Positions 1 to 13,836 of a DNA stretch of 64,000 nucleotides are shown piece after piece. The translations under genes were made by a program, and so were the position numbers. Position 1 is the first letter of the stretch, and each line of letters starts with the position of its first letter. The notes beneath the pieces were generated by a model, which saw only the letters and a list, made by a program, of their open reading frames with translations, ran no database searches and was not told where the DNA came from. Source of the stretch: Anaspis maculata (Eukaryota > Arthropoda > Insecta > Coleoptera > Scraptiidae); contig OX421964.1 in the NCBI GenBank assembly GCA_949128115.1, positions 47,904,601-47,968,600 on the forward strand, written 5' to 3'.

Positions 1-532
1 CAGTAAATAAGGGAACGTATAAGAAGTACGGCTGAGGATCGACTTCACAATCTGGCTCATTTCTAGCGTGGAAACGGCTTCCAGATAGAGGAAGGCCTTT
101 TTTGCAGATTTTTGACGGCTAATAATAACCATAAAAAGTTCATATCCTAGGTGACATGCAGAAGCAAAAATAAATCATTCAGAAAAACCGCCTTGATAGC
201 AAGCGACTTAAACTATTGATGGTGGTTTGATATTTATTATTGATTTTTCAACATCTATCCGATGGGATCTCACTTGTTCAAGCAAGGTTCCTACCTGTGT
301 ACGTAGATGTTAGAACTTATCAAAATCGATACATGCGAAAAAGTGGACTTGACTACTCTCTAACCCTTAAACACACAGCATTCTTTTTAAGTGTACCATC
401 AGGTACAAAGGACATGCAAAAAATATCAAAAATCAGTTACGACACTACGTGAGATGACGGACTATATGTACAGATGTTGAGCTCGATCCAAGTGCGATTT
501 AGAAATTTCTGTTTCACAGCTAAGCTCAGATG
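1..532. other. No recognisable feature
   Basis: AT-rich non-coding sequence with only short chance frames; no repeat structure seen by eye. Confidence 0.5.
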
Positions 533-1223
533 ACTAGTTCAAACGGTTTGTTGCTATATGGTAAGCTCATACTGGGGCTCATACCTACCTGTTTAACCGG
601 TCAAAAGCATACATCCCTGTGACGCGTACTACTTAGTAGGTACACAGGGTGAAAATAGGAGAATAAATCTTCGAATTTTTTTATTCAAGGTTAAATAATT
701 CTCGAGAAAGACAGTCTTTCATTATTCAGCAACCTTATGATCCCCTATTGAACATGTGAGAAATGTACCCCTCTATAGCCGCTGGTATTCTACGTACCAG
801 GATGAAATCAATTTTTTTTTTACCCTGTATGTTGCGTTTTAGCAGTTTGAGGAATCTGACATTTTTGTATTTTGAATAAGAGATAATAGGCTTGTAACAG
901 GGCTGGAAATGGTTTTTGTCTTGATTTATTCGATAAAGATAGAAATATTGGAAAAAATCGATTGCACCCCGTACGTAGAATACCAGCGGCTATGGAGTGG
1001 TAAATTTTCCACATCATGTTCAGCAGAAGACTATAAAGTTGCTTAATGATAAAAGACTGTTTTTCTCGAGAATTATTTCAACGGAAAAAACATTTTCAAA
1101 TATTCATTTTTCAATATTCACCCTGTATACTAAATACTGCACGTCACAGGGATGTCTGCTTTTACAATGTTGAAGAGGTGAGGAAGAGCTAACCATATAG
1201 CAAAAAAATCGTTCGAGAACTAC
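533..1223. repeat. Foldback (inverted-repeat) element, about 0.69 kb
   Basis: The left arm (about 533-815) and right arm (about 953-1223) are reverse complements over their lengths. For example, gccgctggtattctacgta at 778 recurs inverted at 971-989, and the catccctgt blocks at 612 and 1148 and the ctcgagaa blocks at 701 and 1064 are mirrored. The loop is about 140 bp. Copies of the motif CACCCTGTA / ACAGGGTG occur at 642, 821 and 1119. The arms are diverged by small indels, so this is an older element. Confidence 0.75.
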
Positions 1224-1429
1224 TTTCTTCAAACAAGGGATGATTTTTTGACTATTTCAAGTAGGTACACTACAGGCTCGGATGACTAGGCAATTTTTTT
1301 TTTCAGGTTGCATCCCTGTCTGCTGCCAGTACATTTTATGATCCATCAAATTATTGCAAGGCACTCTTGTTGGGAACAAAATTTGGTTCAATTCCGTTCC
1401 GTACTTCAAGAGTTATGAAAAGTTAAAAT

Positions 1430-1790
1430 TTAAAGTTTGACAGCTCGTGATTTTTTTGACAGACGTAACATTGAAGGTTCTCACTGACCATTTTGTATGC
1501 ATTTTTAAGGGCTTTAAAATGATGTATCACAAGTTGCATTCGGTGAGATAGACCTTCTGTCATTCTTTTGTATTGACACTTCCAAGTGACAGATCAAGAT
1601 GATATTTGGATTTTGTCGTTGAAATCTTGCCACTCACGAATCTACCAAATTTGGTCGAGATTGGTTTAACGGCTTGGGAATAAATCTAGGCACAAAATTC
1701 AACAGACCGACCACCAGACTGACCGTTAGACCTGCAGACCGACCGACATATGAATATTTTTTGGAAGCCTTTTTCATATATATTCGAATG
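1430..1790. repeat. Dispersed repeat family A, copy 1
   Basis: The order of segments matches the copy at 22960-23345: a gggctttaaaatg block, then gtgagatagaccttctgtca, then tgacacttcc, then a run of gacagaccgaccgac-type short repeats. The function or transposon class is unknown; ends with simple CAGAC/CATACA repeats are common in insect interspersed repeats. Confidence 0.45.
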
Positions 1791-1834
1791 CAAAAGGGGG
1801 CAGATCTGTTAAAAGCCCGATAATTTTTTTTCAA

Positions 1835-4230
1835 TTGGTCAAATGAAATGTTGAAAGTGAATGAAGTCGCTTAACTCATTTAACATTGCTCAGAAACCAT
1901 GGAATCTAGAAAAATATTTTTGTCAACATTGGTTGCAGAATGTCAAGCTCTAATCACTGCAAAAATTTTATGCCAATAAGTTGAATATTTACAGAGTTAT
2001 TCAAGAAAAACTGAAAAAATTGACAGATTTTTCAAAATGGCGGAAAACGCTCCGGGTCTCAGAAATTTTTTTCATCACTAATAGAAAGAGGGCTGTTTTC
2101 TGAATATGTATGCAAAAATCCAGCTTTATGGGAGAGATTCCGACCTCAAGCCCTGAAATGAGCTAGGATGACTGGGCTACTATCACAAAATTATAAAACC
2201 TATTTGACTAAAACTGTGTATTATATATATTTTTTTATTGCAGGTGAGATCCGCCATCTCTATCATACCAATATGAAAACAAGCAAAATCAACAGATATG
2301 TATGTATGTACCTACCTACCTCTACCTATGGATGCCCAACTAACAAACCGCTTGTCAACAGTTTTATAGTCATCAAGAATGTCGTTTGAGAGAGGGAGAG
2401 GCGTGCAGAAATTCAAAATTTATCACCTGATTACTCTTTGAATACTGTGCACAATAATCACTAATAACTACGAAACCGTAAAAAACTTGGCCATAAAAAT
2501 ACACTTTGAGTTAAAAGCGGAGGTGCGGTTTATTACCATTATTACATCACTTACTTCTCAAGTACGTTACATTACATTGAAATTCAAAACACTACGTGTG
2601 TGGAATGGCTTAAATTGTACCTTTGAGAGGTTTAAGAAGACAGGATCCACCCCTTGAATGCATGAAACCGCATAAATTTACCTACAAAATGATAATACAG
2701 CGCACACTGCATCCTGCATTCTCTGTACGGTACTCCACCTATTGTTACAAAGTTCACACACATTTGACGGCTCAATTCAGCAACTTTGAACATTTTGGAC
2801 TCTCAAATCGGCAACCACACGGGTAATTTAATAATTTACCTATCACTTCGGCATACGCAAACATTTACCTTGAAAGCCGTCGAGTGATGGTTGACACAAT
2901 TATTAAGAAATTCGAAATGCAGCTTTATGCGTTTAAATGTAACACTTTAAATAGCTTGTGTAATTTTTAACGGCCGGTTTGGAAAAAGCTAAGTATCATT
3001 GTAGTAGGTAATTAAAACAATGTGTCCAGTGAAAGTCACACGTCGCTATAGTGCGGAAAGAAAAACTCTAGCGCGTGTTTCAGCGTTTTGACACAAAAAT
3101 ATATCTACGGTTAGTGGACATCATCAGCACTTCGGTATTATTGTGCTGTCGAGTTTTCTCATTGTTATGCCAGATAAGAATGCATGTGGTGTTTTGTTGC
3201 GAATTATGAAATTGCATTGTGCTGGAATTTCCTGGAAGACCGTTAACATATTCTTCGCGTATGCATATACCGGATAGACTTTGTTTTGAGTTTAGTTACG
3301 GACTTGTCGGGGAAAGAACTCGATCTGGAAACTTTCGGAGCCGTTTTTGCCGTGGTTGGCAAAAGATTTACAACTTACGAAAGTGAAACGTTCATTTCCC
3401 AAGAACACATGTTGGCAACAGGTTTGGCACAAGACAAGGCACTATACCATGCCCAGTCTGCTCGATAAACTTTAACGGTTGCTCGTGATTTTCAGCAACA
3501 TCATCTTGCGTTCTTACATAATCAGTGAGTAAGTATAGGTAGGTACTAATCCGATAATACAATAAGTTATTGTTATTGAACAAATAATTTCAAAAATGTA
3601 CCTGCCTACCCATATACCTTAACAACACAGAGTTAGGAAAGAGCGCTGAAATTGTGAAATATTTATTGTTTAGGCTGCATCTTTCAACGGCTGTCCGAAT
3701 GTTTCAATAATTATAGTGATTATTTTTAATTATTGGTTGGCCACAAAGAAAAAAGATTTGCGATTGACACGCCATTGATGATTTAGAGAGCGTTGGTGTA
3801 GTTGACCTATGGCCCCAAAAAAGTGTTGCAAGTAGGTATGTGTAACACGGCTTCGGAGGGTTTGATCGAATTTTGCGCCAAGTCACTTTTGTTAATAGCA
3901 TGTCTCAAGCCCCATCAAGTCTTCAAGTTCTGTTCGCTTGTTATACCCCATTCTACCTTGAATAAGTGATCACATAAACCTAGATGAGTGAAATTTTTCT
4001 TACGAAACATGTTTCCTACAAAATTCTTTGGACCTTACCTAAATTTTGTCGTGGTGGCTTCTTGTTGATGAGGAACTGATCAGGCCTTAAGTGATTGAAG
4101 ATTGAACTGGCCCGCACCCATTCATCTAAGGACCGGATAAGCGAGGCGCAGTGACGGCTCCATAGTATCGGGGTACAATCTTGGAGCCTATTGTCGAGCC
4201 CCTCCATCAAAATGTTTGTGATGGATTTGT
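1835..4230. other. No confident gene; possibly the decayed 5' part of a Tc1 element at the right end
   Basis: Only short frames are present. The 3286-3468 frame does not resemble any family I know. Sequence from about 4016 onward may be the corrupted upstream part of the Tc1 transposase that is recognisable from 4238. Confidence 0.4.
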
Positions 4231-4237
4231 GCTGTAG

Positions 4238-4584
4238 GACGACAAGCTCGACCCCATCGTGCTCAATTTGGGAATCAATATACCTTCAAAAATTAGGGAT
4301 TTGAGAGATTGGAGTGGTCAGTTTTGTCACCCGACATGAACCCAATTGAAAATTTTTGGGATCAGCCAAAGAGGGCTGTGAGACACCGAAGAAACCTGCC
4401 GCGTACTGTTGATATAAGAATAGCCGCCATTGAAGACTGGGATAATTTGGAGCGGAAGAGCTTCAATGACTTAGTGGATAGCAAGCCTCGGCGAATACTT
4501 TTTGTTTCGATTTTTCTTTTTCTTTTGTTCTGATTTTCTCGTGTGTTTTGCAGTAGGTACTTACCTGATTTGTGACACCCTGTA
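4238..4584 (+). pseudogene. Tc1/mariner transposase C-terminal relic
   Basis: The segment 4309-4533 reads WSVLSPDMNPIENFWDQPKR followed by a NLPRTVD block, the C-terminal catalytic region of Tc1-like DDE transposases (SPDLNPIE-x-W). Just upstream (4238-4308) the family's DNARPH-type block is recognisable at nucleotide level but only with frame changes, so the gene is frameshifted. Upstream catalytic parts are not readable. A caccctgtata sequence at 4576 may mark the element's end. No intact transposase can be made from this copy. Confidence 0.8.
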
Positions 4585-4599
4585 TAAGGTCAATAAATG

Positions 4600-7500
4600 G
4601 AAAAAATGGTATACAAAATCGGCCAAAGCGTGTCATAATCCACGAAGTCAGTATCCAGGATGAGAAAAATTACTGGTAGAAGTCTATTCCTTCAGGAGCT
4701 ATGACTTTTCGAATTCGACGGAAATTTCATGGCTGCTGGCTTGTTCAGTCTTTGATCACTTTATAGTGAACGCCAAAAGTGGCTGATTTCCAAAGAGCAC
4801 TTCTTACTCTTTCAGCTTAGGATACCTAAGTGGTAAGTAGGCATAGAAGTGCCTAATCTATAAATATCCTTCAGGCGTGTTGCACAAATAATTTTATAAA
4901 TAAGGTACCTACAAGTAATCTTTGAAGATCGGTAGCCGTCTCTGAACAGGAGTTTCAGCTAAAACTGAATTAAACGTGATTATTTGCTTTTTGAAATGAC
5001 ACCTTCTGTCTTATGAGCTGTTATAGTTGTTGGATAATTATATTGTGTATCTAATACCGCAAGTCTTAATCTGTTTAGGTGTCAGTGCCATCACGAGCAC
5101 TAAACGTCGGACGACCTACAAAGGCTTGCTTATCGCTCACTGCCGTGCATCTTTTGTAAATGGTTTTATTTTTGATTCCGCTTTATTTTTTTTGTGTATA
5201 CGTGATGGAAGCTCCTATTGCGGAAATGCTTGATTATTACTAGAACATCGTAACATTTACAATACGCTCAATTAGTATGACGTCAAAACGTGGCCTTGGT
5301 CAAGGTTCTGTATGAAAACAACGAACACGTAAGTTGGCAACACTTCTTGTCAAAGTGACAGCTAACGGAATATTTGTTTATTGTGATTTATTTATGTTTA
5401 TCAACCGTTTAGAGGTGAGTACAATCATCTGAGTACAACAACCTTCCTGTAGGGTGTTTCGTAACCAAAAGGGCGTTCGAGGGTGAGAATGCTAGTTAAA
5501 TCTCGGGTTAAATACATTTTACATTTTGTTTGACAGCTGCAGTGGAGGGTGTGGGAAGGTGTAGAGGGTGGATCAGGAGTGACAATAAGTGCTGTTAACC
5601 TAGCAGAGATTGTTTTCACACAAAATCCTGACCTAGCATAACTTTTGACCACATCACTAATTGAGCGTATTGAAGTAGACGGGTAACCAAACTCTTCGCA
5701 TATAGGGTAGTAGCCGAGGTAGTAGCTCGTTCTACGCGACTGCCGATTGCTCGCCGGTACTTTTGCGATCTGTCAGTTCTGTCACGCTCCACACAGCGTA
5801 GTTTCACTGCCTGGTTCTTCCAGTGACTTGGTAGACTTGTATTTATGCAGGCAAACCAGAACTTCCTCGAAATTTTGAGAGCTTACACTTTCAAAGCCAT
5901 CAGTACATAACTATCCAAATAGAAAAAATTTGCGATATCACATGCCGCATGGTTCATACAGGTATACCTATGACAACAGAATTTCCCATACCACCAGATA
6001 GAAAAGGACAATGTTCCCAACAATTATGTTCAGTCATAAAAATTTTAATAATTGATACTGTTTTAAGTATGGGTACTGTTTGAAATGCTGTTAAATGACT
6101 ACCACGAAATTTAACTTAGGTATCCGGAATTGCATTCTCTCAACAATGGACTTGCTTGCGATATCGGCCATTCACACCACTTCTGAGCTCTGATGCCTAA
6201 ACTTTTACATTCCGACATAACAGGGCATCGGTTTATGGCCATACCTTCGTGAAGTAGATTAAAATTTCGATGTGTGGCAATAAATTTTATTATTTACACA
6301 ATGTTTCCAGTTTTCACACGGGTATAATGTGCATATCGCATATCGGTGGTGGTGCTGGTGGTACGTTATTATCTAAAATTGTTGGTAATGGGTTGCGGGA
6401 CGAAATTTCTAGATCACAGAGAACGCCCATCGATTTCTTGCGATGCATCGATTTGGTGAGATTTGTTTGGATTTTCAGAGAAATCACATCGCACAGGTAC
6501 GAAGGCATGTTTGAAAGTTGCGCTTCGCTTTTAGATCAAACATTATTTTTGAATTATGGGTTAACCATTGATCTGTGATACTTATGTATAAACAGTAAAA
6601 GTCAAGTTTTGTTCGTACGATTTTACTTGAATGAGCCTTTGTTTGAGGTTACATCACACGCATGATGAACATCATTATTGTGTGTCCATATATGGATTTT
6701 TTATATTCCTCCGTGTTTGTACGCTTCTTTAAAGTTCTTATCCCATGTCTTGGGTAAGTAAACGAGTGAGTGTAAATTGAGTACACAACAAAGTGAAATT
6801 GTCTTTATTGCTACAAGGAGCCCTCGCATTAGCTAAGAGTTTGTCAATGTTTGTCGTGGATAATTGGTGTTACCAGTACAACTACTAATCTACTCCATTA
6901 ACATTTAACTTAGACGAAAGCAATATTTTCTCAGAAAATATAGGTAGGTACTGCCTACATTCTTTTGAATAATTTTTGCTGTTGTGCTTTTTTGAAAAAA
7001 TATCTTCAAATGGATGCTGTCGCCCTTTTTTTTTTTGTTGCTCTTTATAAGATATATTATGCGTTTTACACACTTTTCCAACAGACAAGCCACACTATAC
7101 ATATTTTTAGTACAAGCTTTTTAATTTTCTTTATTTTTATCACAGTTCCCGGTTATCTAATTGTGGTTCTTATTACCTATTTCCCGATTCAAAGGCCAAG
7201 AACACAAAGAAAAAAATTGATTTTTCTCTCATTCTCCGCACATTGTCATGTTGACTAGGTTTCAAGTTTACCATAAAAATTGCCTTATTTTACTGGACTA
7301 TAACCCTCGGTTTCATCAAGCTGCTCTTGAAACTTAATTGGTGCATACGCGAATTAGGTAAAATTTTGACTTTGGCCGATAGGAACGCTGATTAAAATTG
7401 TAATCCAGTCTTGAGTATCGAATTTTTTCTCTCCAGATTGAATTGACTCATGCCCGGGGTTGCTAAGAAACAGCTAGAGTGGAAACGTGTTAATTTTCAA

Positions 7501-8110
7501 TTAACAGTCTTTGCCATACTCTGTAATTATTTAATCAGTATGGGAACTTCGTGTGGTGCTTTTCTATAGTTGAGGCGGCAAAGAAGAAAAGGCAGGAATT
7601 GATTTTCTCTTTAGATGGTTGCCTTGCATGAAAACGATTGAATTACAATTGAATGGCAAATGAGGAACCTATACCTGTGTTTAAAATATATTGCTACTAC
7701 CTATATCATCCTCCATTTTACACCAATGCTATCCATATTTCTTGATTCTCGTTGCATTCCAATATTTATATTTCCAGAATTGTCTTATAATATTTCTTAT
7801 AGGTACACAAATTCACATTCTTATGCAATCTAATTTTTGTGCAAGTATATGTATGGGTAATTACACCTTAATAATTATTTTCCTATACTTATTGGTTGTT
7901 CAACAAATTGGTCCAATTAGGAGAATTTCACGTCTATAATTCAGAGCGTTATCAGATTAAAAGATGATAATTTACGGCGGTTACGGTGGTTACGCATGAT
8001 GGTTACGCGTGAAAACACTGCTAATTTGCGCATATTGGATTGAGCAATAACTTCTTGAAGTTCATTGTGAATGGCGTGAACGTGAAACTAATGGAAGACA
8101 AGGAATGAAA
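4600..8110. other. No recognisable feature
   Basis: AT-rich sequence with short chance frames. The 102-codon frame at 6270-6578 has no family resemblance, and a similar-sized frame overlaps it on the other strand. No repeat structure detected by eye. Confidence 0.45.
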
Positions 8111-9584
8111 ACTAAACTACGCACAAATAAATACGTTAGTTCCAAAAATGTATGTCCTTTTTCAATTTGATGTAAATTTGGATTACTACAATGAATTTGT
8201 ATTATGTTTAAAGTGTCCGTTGACTTAATTCTTTGGCTTTATTCTTCTCTCAGTTTGTGGTTCTGCAAGACACAAGATAATTCACATAAATTTTGTACAG
8301 AGTGTTCAATAAGGCAGTGCAAAATTTCTGAAACGTCAAGAAGCTCCCGTTCGAAAAAGATTTTTTTCTCTTGAACTTTGACCACAAAGAAGACAAGGTA
8401 GGTTTTAAAGAGCAGGGTGGTGCTTGGATTCTACGCTTATCTCCTTTATTTACAGGGTGAGCACAAAGAAATCATGTTTTTGGTTTTGCATGGATAACTT
8501 TTTTCCTCGTTGGCCGATTTTAAAAATTTGCGGCTCATTTTGAAGCTAAAGCTTTAGGTAAAAATACCTGAGGACCAGAATTGACTCGAAACAAACATTC
8601 AGAACCAAGTATTCGATGAAAGTTGGCCCAAATCTTAAACGCCGTCTACAGCTCATTTGGGAGAAGGATTAGCTGAAAGTCACTTTTCTTTCGAAGAAAT
8701 CATTCATTCTGAATACATTAACGTTTTTTTTGCTTGTCCTAGACAAAAATTATAGGTGAAGGAATCCAATTATAACTGCATGTTCAAGAAGGAGAAACAG
8801 CCCCTTGATTACGTTAAATTGGTCGCAACCAAGACTACAAAAATCAAAACAATGAGTAATGGACAAACCAGTTTAGGTAATTCATTGTTTTTATTTTCGT
8901 AGTGTTGGTTACGACCAATTTTAAGTGAACAAGAGACTGTTTCTCCTTCTTGGGCATGCAGTTGTGAATGAACTCTTTCATCTACACAATTATTGGCTAG
9001 GATAAGAACGAGAGACCTTAATGTATTCAGAATAAATGACTTATTCGAAAAAACCGTAGCTATTAGCAAATCCTTCTCCTAAACGGGCTGTCGACGGCGT
9101 TTAAAACTCGGGCCACATTTCATCGAACCCTTGGCTCCGAATGTTTGTCTTGAGTCAATTCTGATCCTCAGGTCTTTTTACCTATAGTTTTAGCTCTAAT
9201 ATGCAAAGCCATTATCCATGCAAAACCAAAAACATGATTTCTTTGTGCTCACCCTGTAAATAAAGGAGATAAGCGGAGAATCCAAGCACCACCCGGTACT
9301 TCGAGGCCTACCTCGTCTTCTTTGTGGTAAAAGTTCAAGAGAAAAAAATTCTTTTTCGAACGGGAGCTTCTTGAAGATTCAGAAATTTTGCACTGTCTTA
9401 TTGAACACCCTGTACAAAATTTATGTGATTCATCTTGTATCTTGCAAAACCACGGGCTGATAGCCAGAAGATCAAGTCAACGGACACTTCAACAGGATAC
9501 AAATTCATCAAAGTAATACAAATTTACATCAAATTGAAAAAGGACAAATTTTTTTGGAATGACGTATTGATTTGGCGTAGTTTA
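8111..9584. repeat. Large palindromic (foldback) element, about 1.47 kb, with layered inverted motifs
   Basis: The two halves are reverse complements around a centre near 8869, with arms of about 0.7 kb. Mirrored landmarks: actaaactacgc (8111) / gcgtagttta (9575); tccttttttcaatttgatgt (8154) with its inverse at 9527; agtgtccgttgac (8212) / gtcaacggacact (9477); tttacagggtgagcacaaag (8448) / its inverse at 9241; and a central hairpin at 8824-8912. Small indels show moderate age. The centre is shared with the palindrome at 37.5-38.9 kb. The frames 8809-9069 and 9529-9732 are palindrome by-products. Confidence 0.85.
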
Positions 9585-9672
9585 TATAGGCAGTAATTAA
9601 ATCTTGGAGTGGTATACTCGGCTGTCTTAAAAACCTAAGAAAATAAGACCAGTCCTGTGTATTCGACAATAA

Positions 9673-11710
9673 TTGACGACGGCATCCTATCAGTCCGGCA
9701 GTCTTCACAAAATTTTGGATCTTGATCCCCATCTTTGGAGGAAAGATCTTTTTTCGAGGCTATTTTTGAGTGTCTGGAGCAGCTGGATATTTTTTTTCAG
9801 TCCAGACTTGTCATTGTTGCTGACTTCAACATCTCAAATTACGCGCCTGTTGATGACCGCCTGAATCCTGTCCCGGTGGCTGCCGCTCACGTCGATGTGT
9901 GGAGTTCCAGTCGTTTTTCTATTTGGAACAATACAACACAGTTCGTAACACCTCTGGAGGTCCTTTGGATCTGGTCCTGTTCACTGATGTCTGCGTTGTC
10001 GATAGATATGGCCTCCCTCTGCTCCCTGAGGATGGCTACCATCCAGCGCTAGAGGTTTGTTTCAAGGCTGGAGAGTTGTCAAGCCGTGCGATGCCTGGTG
10101 AACAGTCACCGTTCCTCTTACAATTTCAGACGGGCTGACTTTCCTCCCTTGTATCCTACTAGCCGCCCTATCCACTTTTGATTGGTCCCCGATGGAGAGT
10201 ATATGAGCGGCCCTAACGCGATCCTACAGTTCTTTTACGACTCTATCTATTCCATTCTTGATATACACGTTCTTCTGTCATCCCCTAGAAGTCGCAGATA
10301 TCCCCCCTGGTTAACGGCGAGGATACGTTAGAGCTTTGAATCTGAAGGAAAAGTTGAAACGAGCTGGTGCCTCTGGTGACGACGCTGCGCTTGCAAAATA
10401 CACGGAATTGCGTGCTTCTTTTAAGATGAACATAAGATCAGCGTAGAGGGACTATACCAACTCAAGATTGAGCAAAATATTAGAAACGATCCGAAAAAGT
10501 TCCGGCAGCACATCAATAGTAAGAGTCACTATAATGGTATCCCGCGTGACATAAAATATCGCGATGGCTTTTCCCCCGATCCTTCTGTTGTGGCTGGGTT
10601 TCTTCGCCGCTCACTTCTCTCGTGCATGTTTACGCCTGCAAGACTATCCAGATACGGGTTTGTCATCTTCGGCTGATTGTCAGGGTTGAGGAGTTCTCTG
10701 AGAAGAATATATTCTGAGAGCTTTCAAGTAGCTTAAGCAAGGGCCTACAATGAGCACAGATCTGATACCAGCCTTTCTCCTTAATGACTGTCGTATCTGG
10801 GAGGGCGCAGGCAGTTTGTCCGTGTTGCTGGTCATGACTCTGAGAGTTTTGATGTTCACTTTGGAGTGTTTCAGAGCACAACATTTGGCCCTCTGTTTTT
10901 TAACATCTTCATCAGATAGATTGAGCGCATGGTATTCTGGCAATGGCTTCGTTTTGAACTTGGGCGCCGATCAAGTTCGACTACACCATCCAAAGGCACG
11001 TTCTTGAACGACCCGATTTGATCCGAGATAAAGGCGTACTATTCGATTCAATTTGCTCATCCTCTCAGCATATAGAGAAGAGTACCTCTAGTAATACAAA
11101 CAGGGTCCTGGGCTTTATTGTCAAGAATTCTGAAGGCTTCAAAGAGATTAGCACGCTTGTTTCATTGTACAGGACCCTGGTACTGTCCCGCCTGGATTAT
11201 GCCCCATGTGTTTGGTCTCCCTATTATGCCAAGTACATAGATCAGATGGAAGGTGTCCAGAGAAAATTCCTGAAGCGTCTCTCCCTTGCTGCCGATGGAG
11301 CTTATCTCGAGCGTGGCTATCCCCAGGATTTACTCCTGAGACAGTTTGGTTTTATGTTTGCCTTGAGCGGCGCAGAGAGTTTCAGTCCATTCAATTTCTC
11401 CATAAACTCATTAATGGCTACCTGCCAAACTTTCATACCCCTGAATGTTCCTAGACCAGGTTTGAGAAGTTATATCTCGAACATCTTTTAATTAGAACTC
11501 TCATTTCAACCGGCTTTGCCTCAGCTACAACAGGGCTCACAGGGCACAGGGCTCAGGATGGCTTCGATATATTTCACGATCCAATCTCTAGATTGAGAAT
11601 TGTTTTCTCTTAAATGCGTGATTTTGTTGTTGGCCCATCACAGGGCCTATTGGTCTGTTGGTCAATGGATCATCAATAATAATATTGATAATGATAATAA
11701 GAACAATACA
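9673..11710 (+). pseudogene. Decayed non-LTR retrotransposon (jockey/CR1-like ORF2 remnants)
   Basis: Read in order on the + strand with several frameshifts. First come endonuclease-like parts (9735-10138: VIVADFNISNY, then a LDLVLFTDVCVV segment and PLLPEDGYHPALE). Next is a linker (around 10460-10620: LKIEQNIRNDPKKFRQHINS and a GIP block), then a piece of reverse transcriptase near 10680-10910 in which the LKS-L..GP..IP..FL entry and the STFGPLFFNIFI-like block are recognisable only across frames. Last is the C-terminal RT segment 11018-11491 (VLGFI, LVSLYRTLVLSRLDYAPCVW, VQRKFLKRLS). The catalytic YADD region is missing. A short AAT/GATAAT-type tail at about 11670-11705 fits a 3' terminus. 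The element is non-functional. Confidence 0.8.
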
Positions 11711-13836
11711 TGAATCGTTTTTCAGTTCCATATCTTGATTTTTGGAACTTGAATCATGCTTGACCTCAAGCTTCTAGCTTGGACGAATTCTTCTGAGATG
11801 ATCCCTGGGCTCTAGAATATCGTCGATGAGGTGTTGAAAAATTTAAAATTACCGTGCCCAAATGCTACTTTGCGTTAGACGAATAACCATTGCCAAGTTT
11901 TCTATAAATTCACGTTTCTCGTTACCGAAAAGGGACCTGATAAAATTCCTGAGTGCCGGATAAAATTCCATAACAAATGTAACGTGTTACTTGGCCGATA
12001 ACCTATCCAGGGTAATGAACCAATTAATTCCAGTAAAGTCCTTATAGCTCGAAATAGTACACTTAAAATAACTGAAATGTTCACTAATTACATACTTGGA
12101 GCTCTTCCCGAAACGGCCGTTCGACAAGCCTTCCGCGATCTGGAATCGCTTTTGTGAACTTCCATACACACACAGCCGGAGCAGTCTAATAGCTTCCGTA
12201 ACATGACAACCTCGTCGTAAATATGTTGAGATGCTGGAGATATTATATTAGCGAGACGTGGTAAACGATCTCTGCTAGACAAAAATCGAGAATTCCCAGT
12301 GGTAAAACACTTAAGGCGGAATACCAGCCTAAGGAAGGCGTAATACATACACACGCATGCATACATGAAGTAATTGAATATGGATATACCCACGCGTTTT
12401 CCCACGGAAAAAAATCGAGCGCACATGGACTTTCTTATGCACGGCAGTTTTGTACCTACTATACGAAGAGTGGTACCTATACTAGTCGCTTTGGCTCTGA
12501 TTCGCCATCTGAAGGAATGCATTTCGAAACAGCCGTATAGGTGCAAAAGGTATTTCGCAGATGGACATTTACTAGCACCGCCGGATGGCAGATAACCATT
12601 ATACCTACACTCAGAACATTTTCATTAGCGACAAGAAGTGCGATCATTATTGTTTTTATTGCAAATAAGAACAAAATCTCGAGTTTTCACAGCACGCGAG
12701 CACGCGAGTTTCATCAATCATCAAAGCCGTCGTATTTTTCACATTTATTATAGTCAGTAGGTGGCTTCTTTTTAAGTATCTTCTCTCCACTTCTGCGTTT
12801 CACTTTTTACTACCTGAAAAACTACTACTTGTGCTTGCTTCTACACTTGAAGGTAAAAAAAAAATGAATTGGCTTCTCTAAAAGCATTTAAATATCCATT
12901 TAGTTATTTTAATTGCGGCGAAATGGGCGCAAAAAGGATTTTCACACTGAAACAAACGGTTTAACCAGCAGAATGAAATGACAAACTGAAAGAATTAAAT
13001 GAACTAGTTTTGACCAAGAACGGCACTTTTTAACAACCAGGAATAAAATTCATATGTGTATTTAGGTACTATGCGGTAGGTATTTCGTTTGGAGCTTTTT
13101 AAGAAGAACAAGTTCTCACTAATTCTAACTGTAACAGCAATAAAAAATCCGTTCATCTATATTACAGAGATACCCACCTAACAGTGATCGCGGAAAGTCT
13201 AAATAGGTGGTGCTGCCCAAAGTGTTCTGTTTACGCGATATTTTCAGTAAGTTTAATTGTTAAAGTTGTGATTTTTTACAGCATCTTTCTCAGCTACTTG
13301 CTATTGCCGTTTCGAGAACGACTCTTTCAATTTTTGGAAACATGTCGTCATCTTCCCAAATCCCAATCATGCGGTCGTAACTTGAATTTGAAAATTGGCA
13401 AAATTGACAGGAGTTTTTTCAAACTTCCGGTCGCCACTGTATGTAGGGTATTGGGATCTGACATTGAAATTGTGTAGCACCACGCCTGGTAGCCATCTGA
13501 GCAACTCATGTGTTGCTATTTGCGGAATCCAAAATTCGCATTTATTTTTCAAAATATCCAGTGGCGTAGCAAATATGGGGGGGAAAACGGCGAGCCTCCT
13601 TACTGGACTGTTTTGACCAAATTCATAATCATAAGTGATACTGACGAGATTCATAGGTATGTATTTGACAACTTCATATATCTATACAAAATTTGGTTCA
13701 AATCGGTCAGCGAAGTAATAGCTTATGAGTAAAAAACATTTTTACTTCTCATCGAATTCCTGAAAAAAAGGACCTAAGTAAAGGTAATCGCGAAAAGAAA
13801 ATAAATTTTGAAAATCAACGGTGAATTTTGTATTGG
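11711..13836. other. No confident feature
   Basis: Overlapping short frames on both strands (for example 12088-12546 minus, 152 codons) have no recognisable domains. A cagtggcgtag sequence at 13560 resembles the end of a hAT-type repeat, but no partner end was found. Confidence 0.4.

Noticed and set aside
6270..6578. 102-codon plus-strand frame
   Set aside because: No family resemblance and a similar open frame on the opposite strand; treated as chance.
12088..12546. 152-codon minus-strand frame
   Set aside because: No recognisable domain, overlapping open frames on the other strand, Cys/Arg/Ser-rich composition typical of chance frames.
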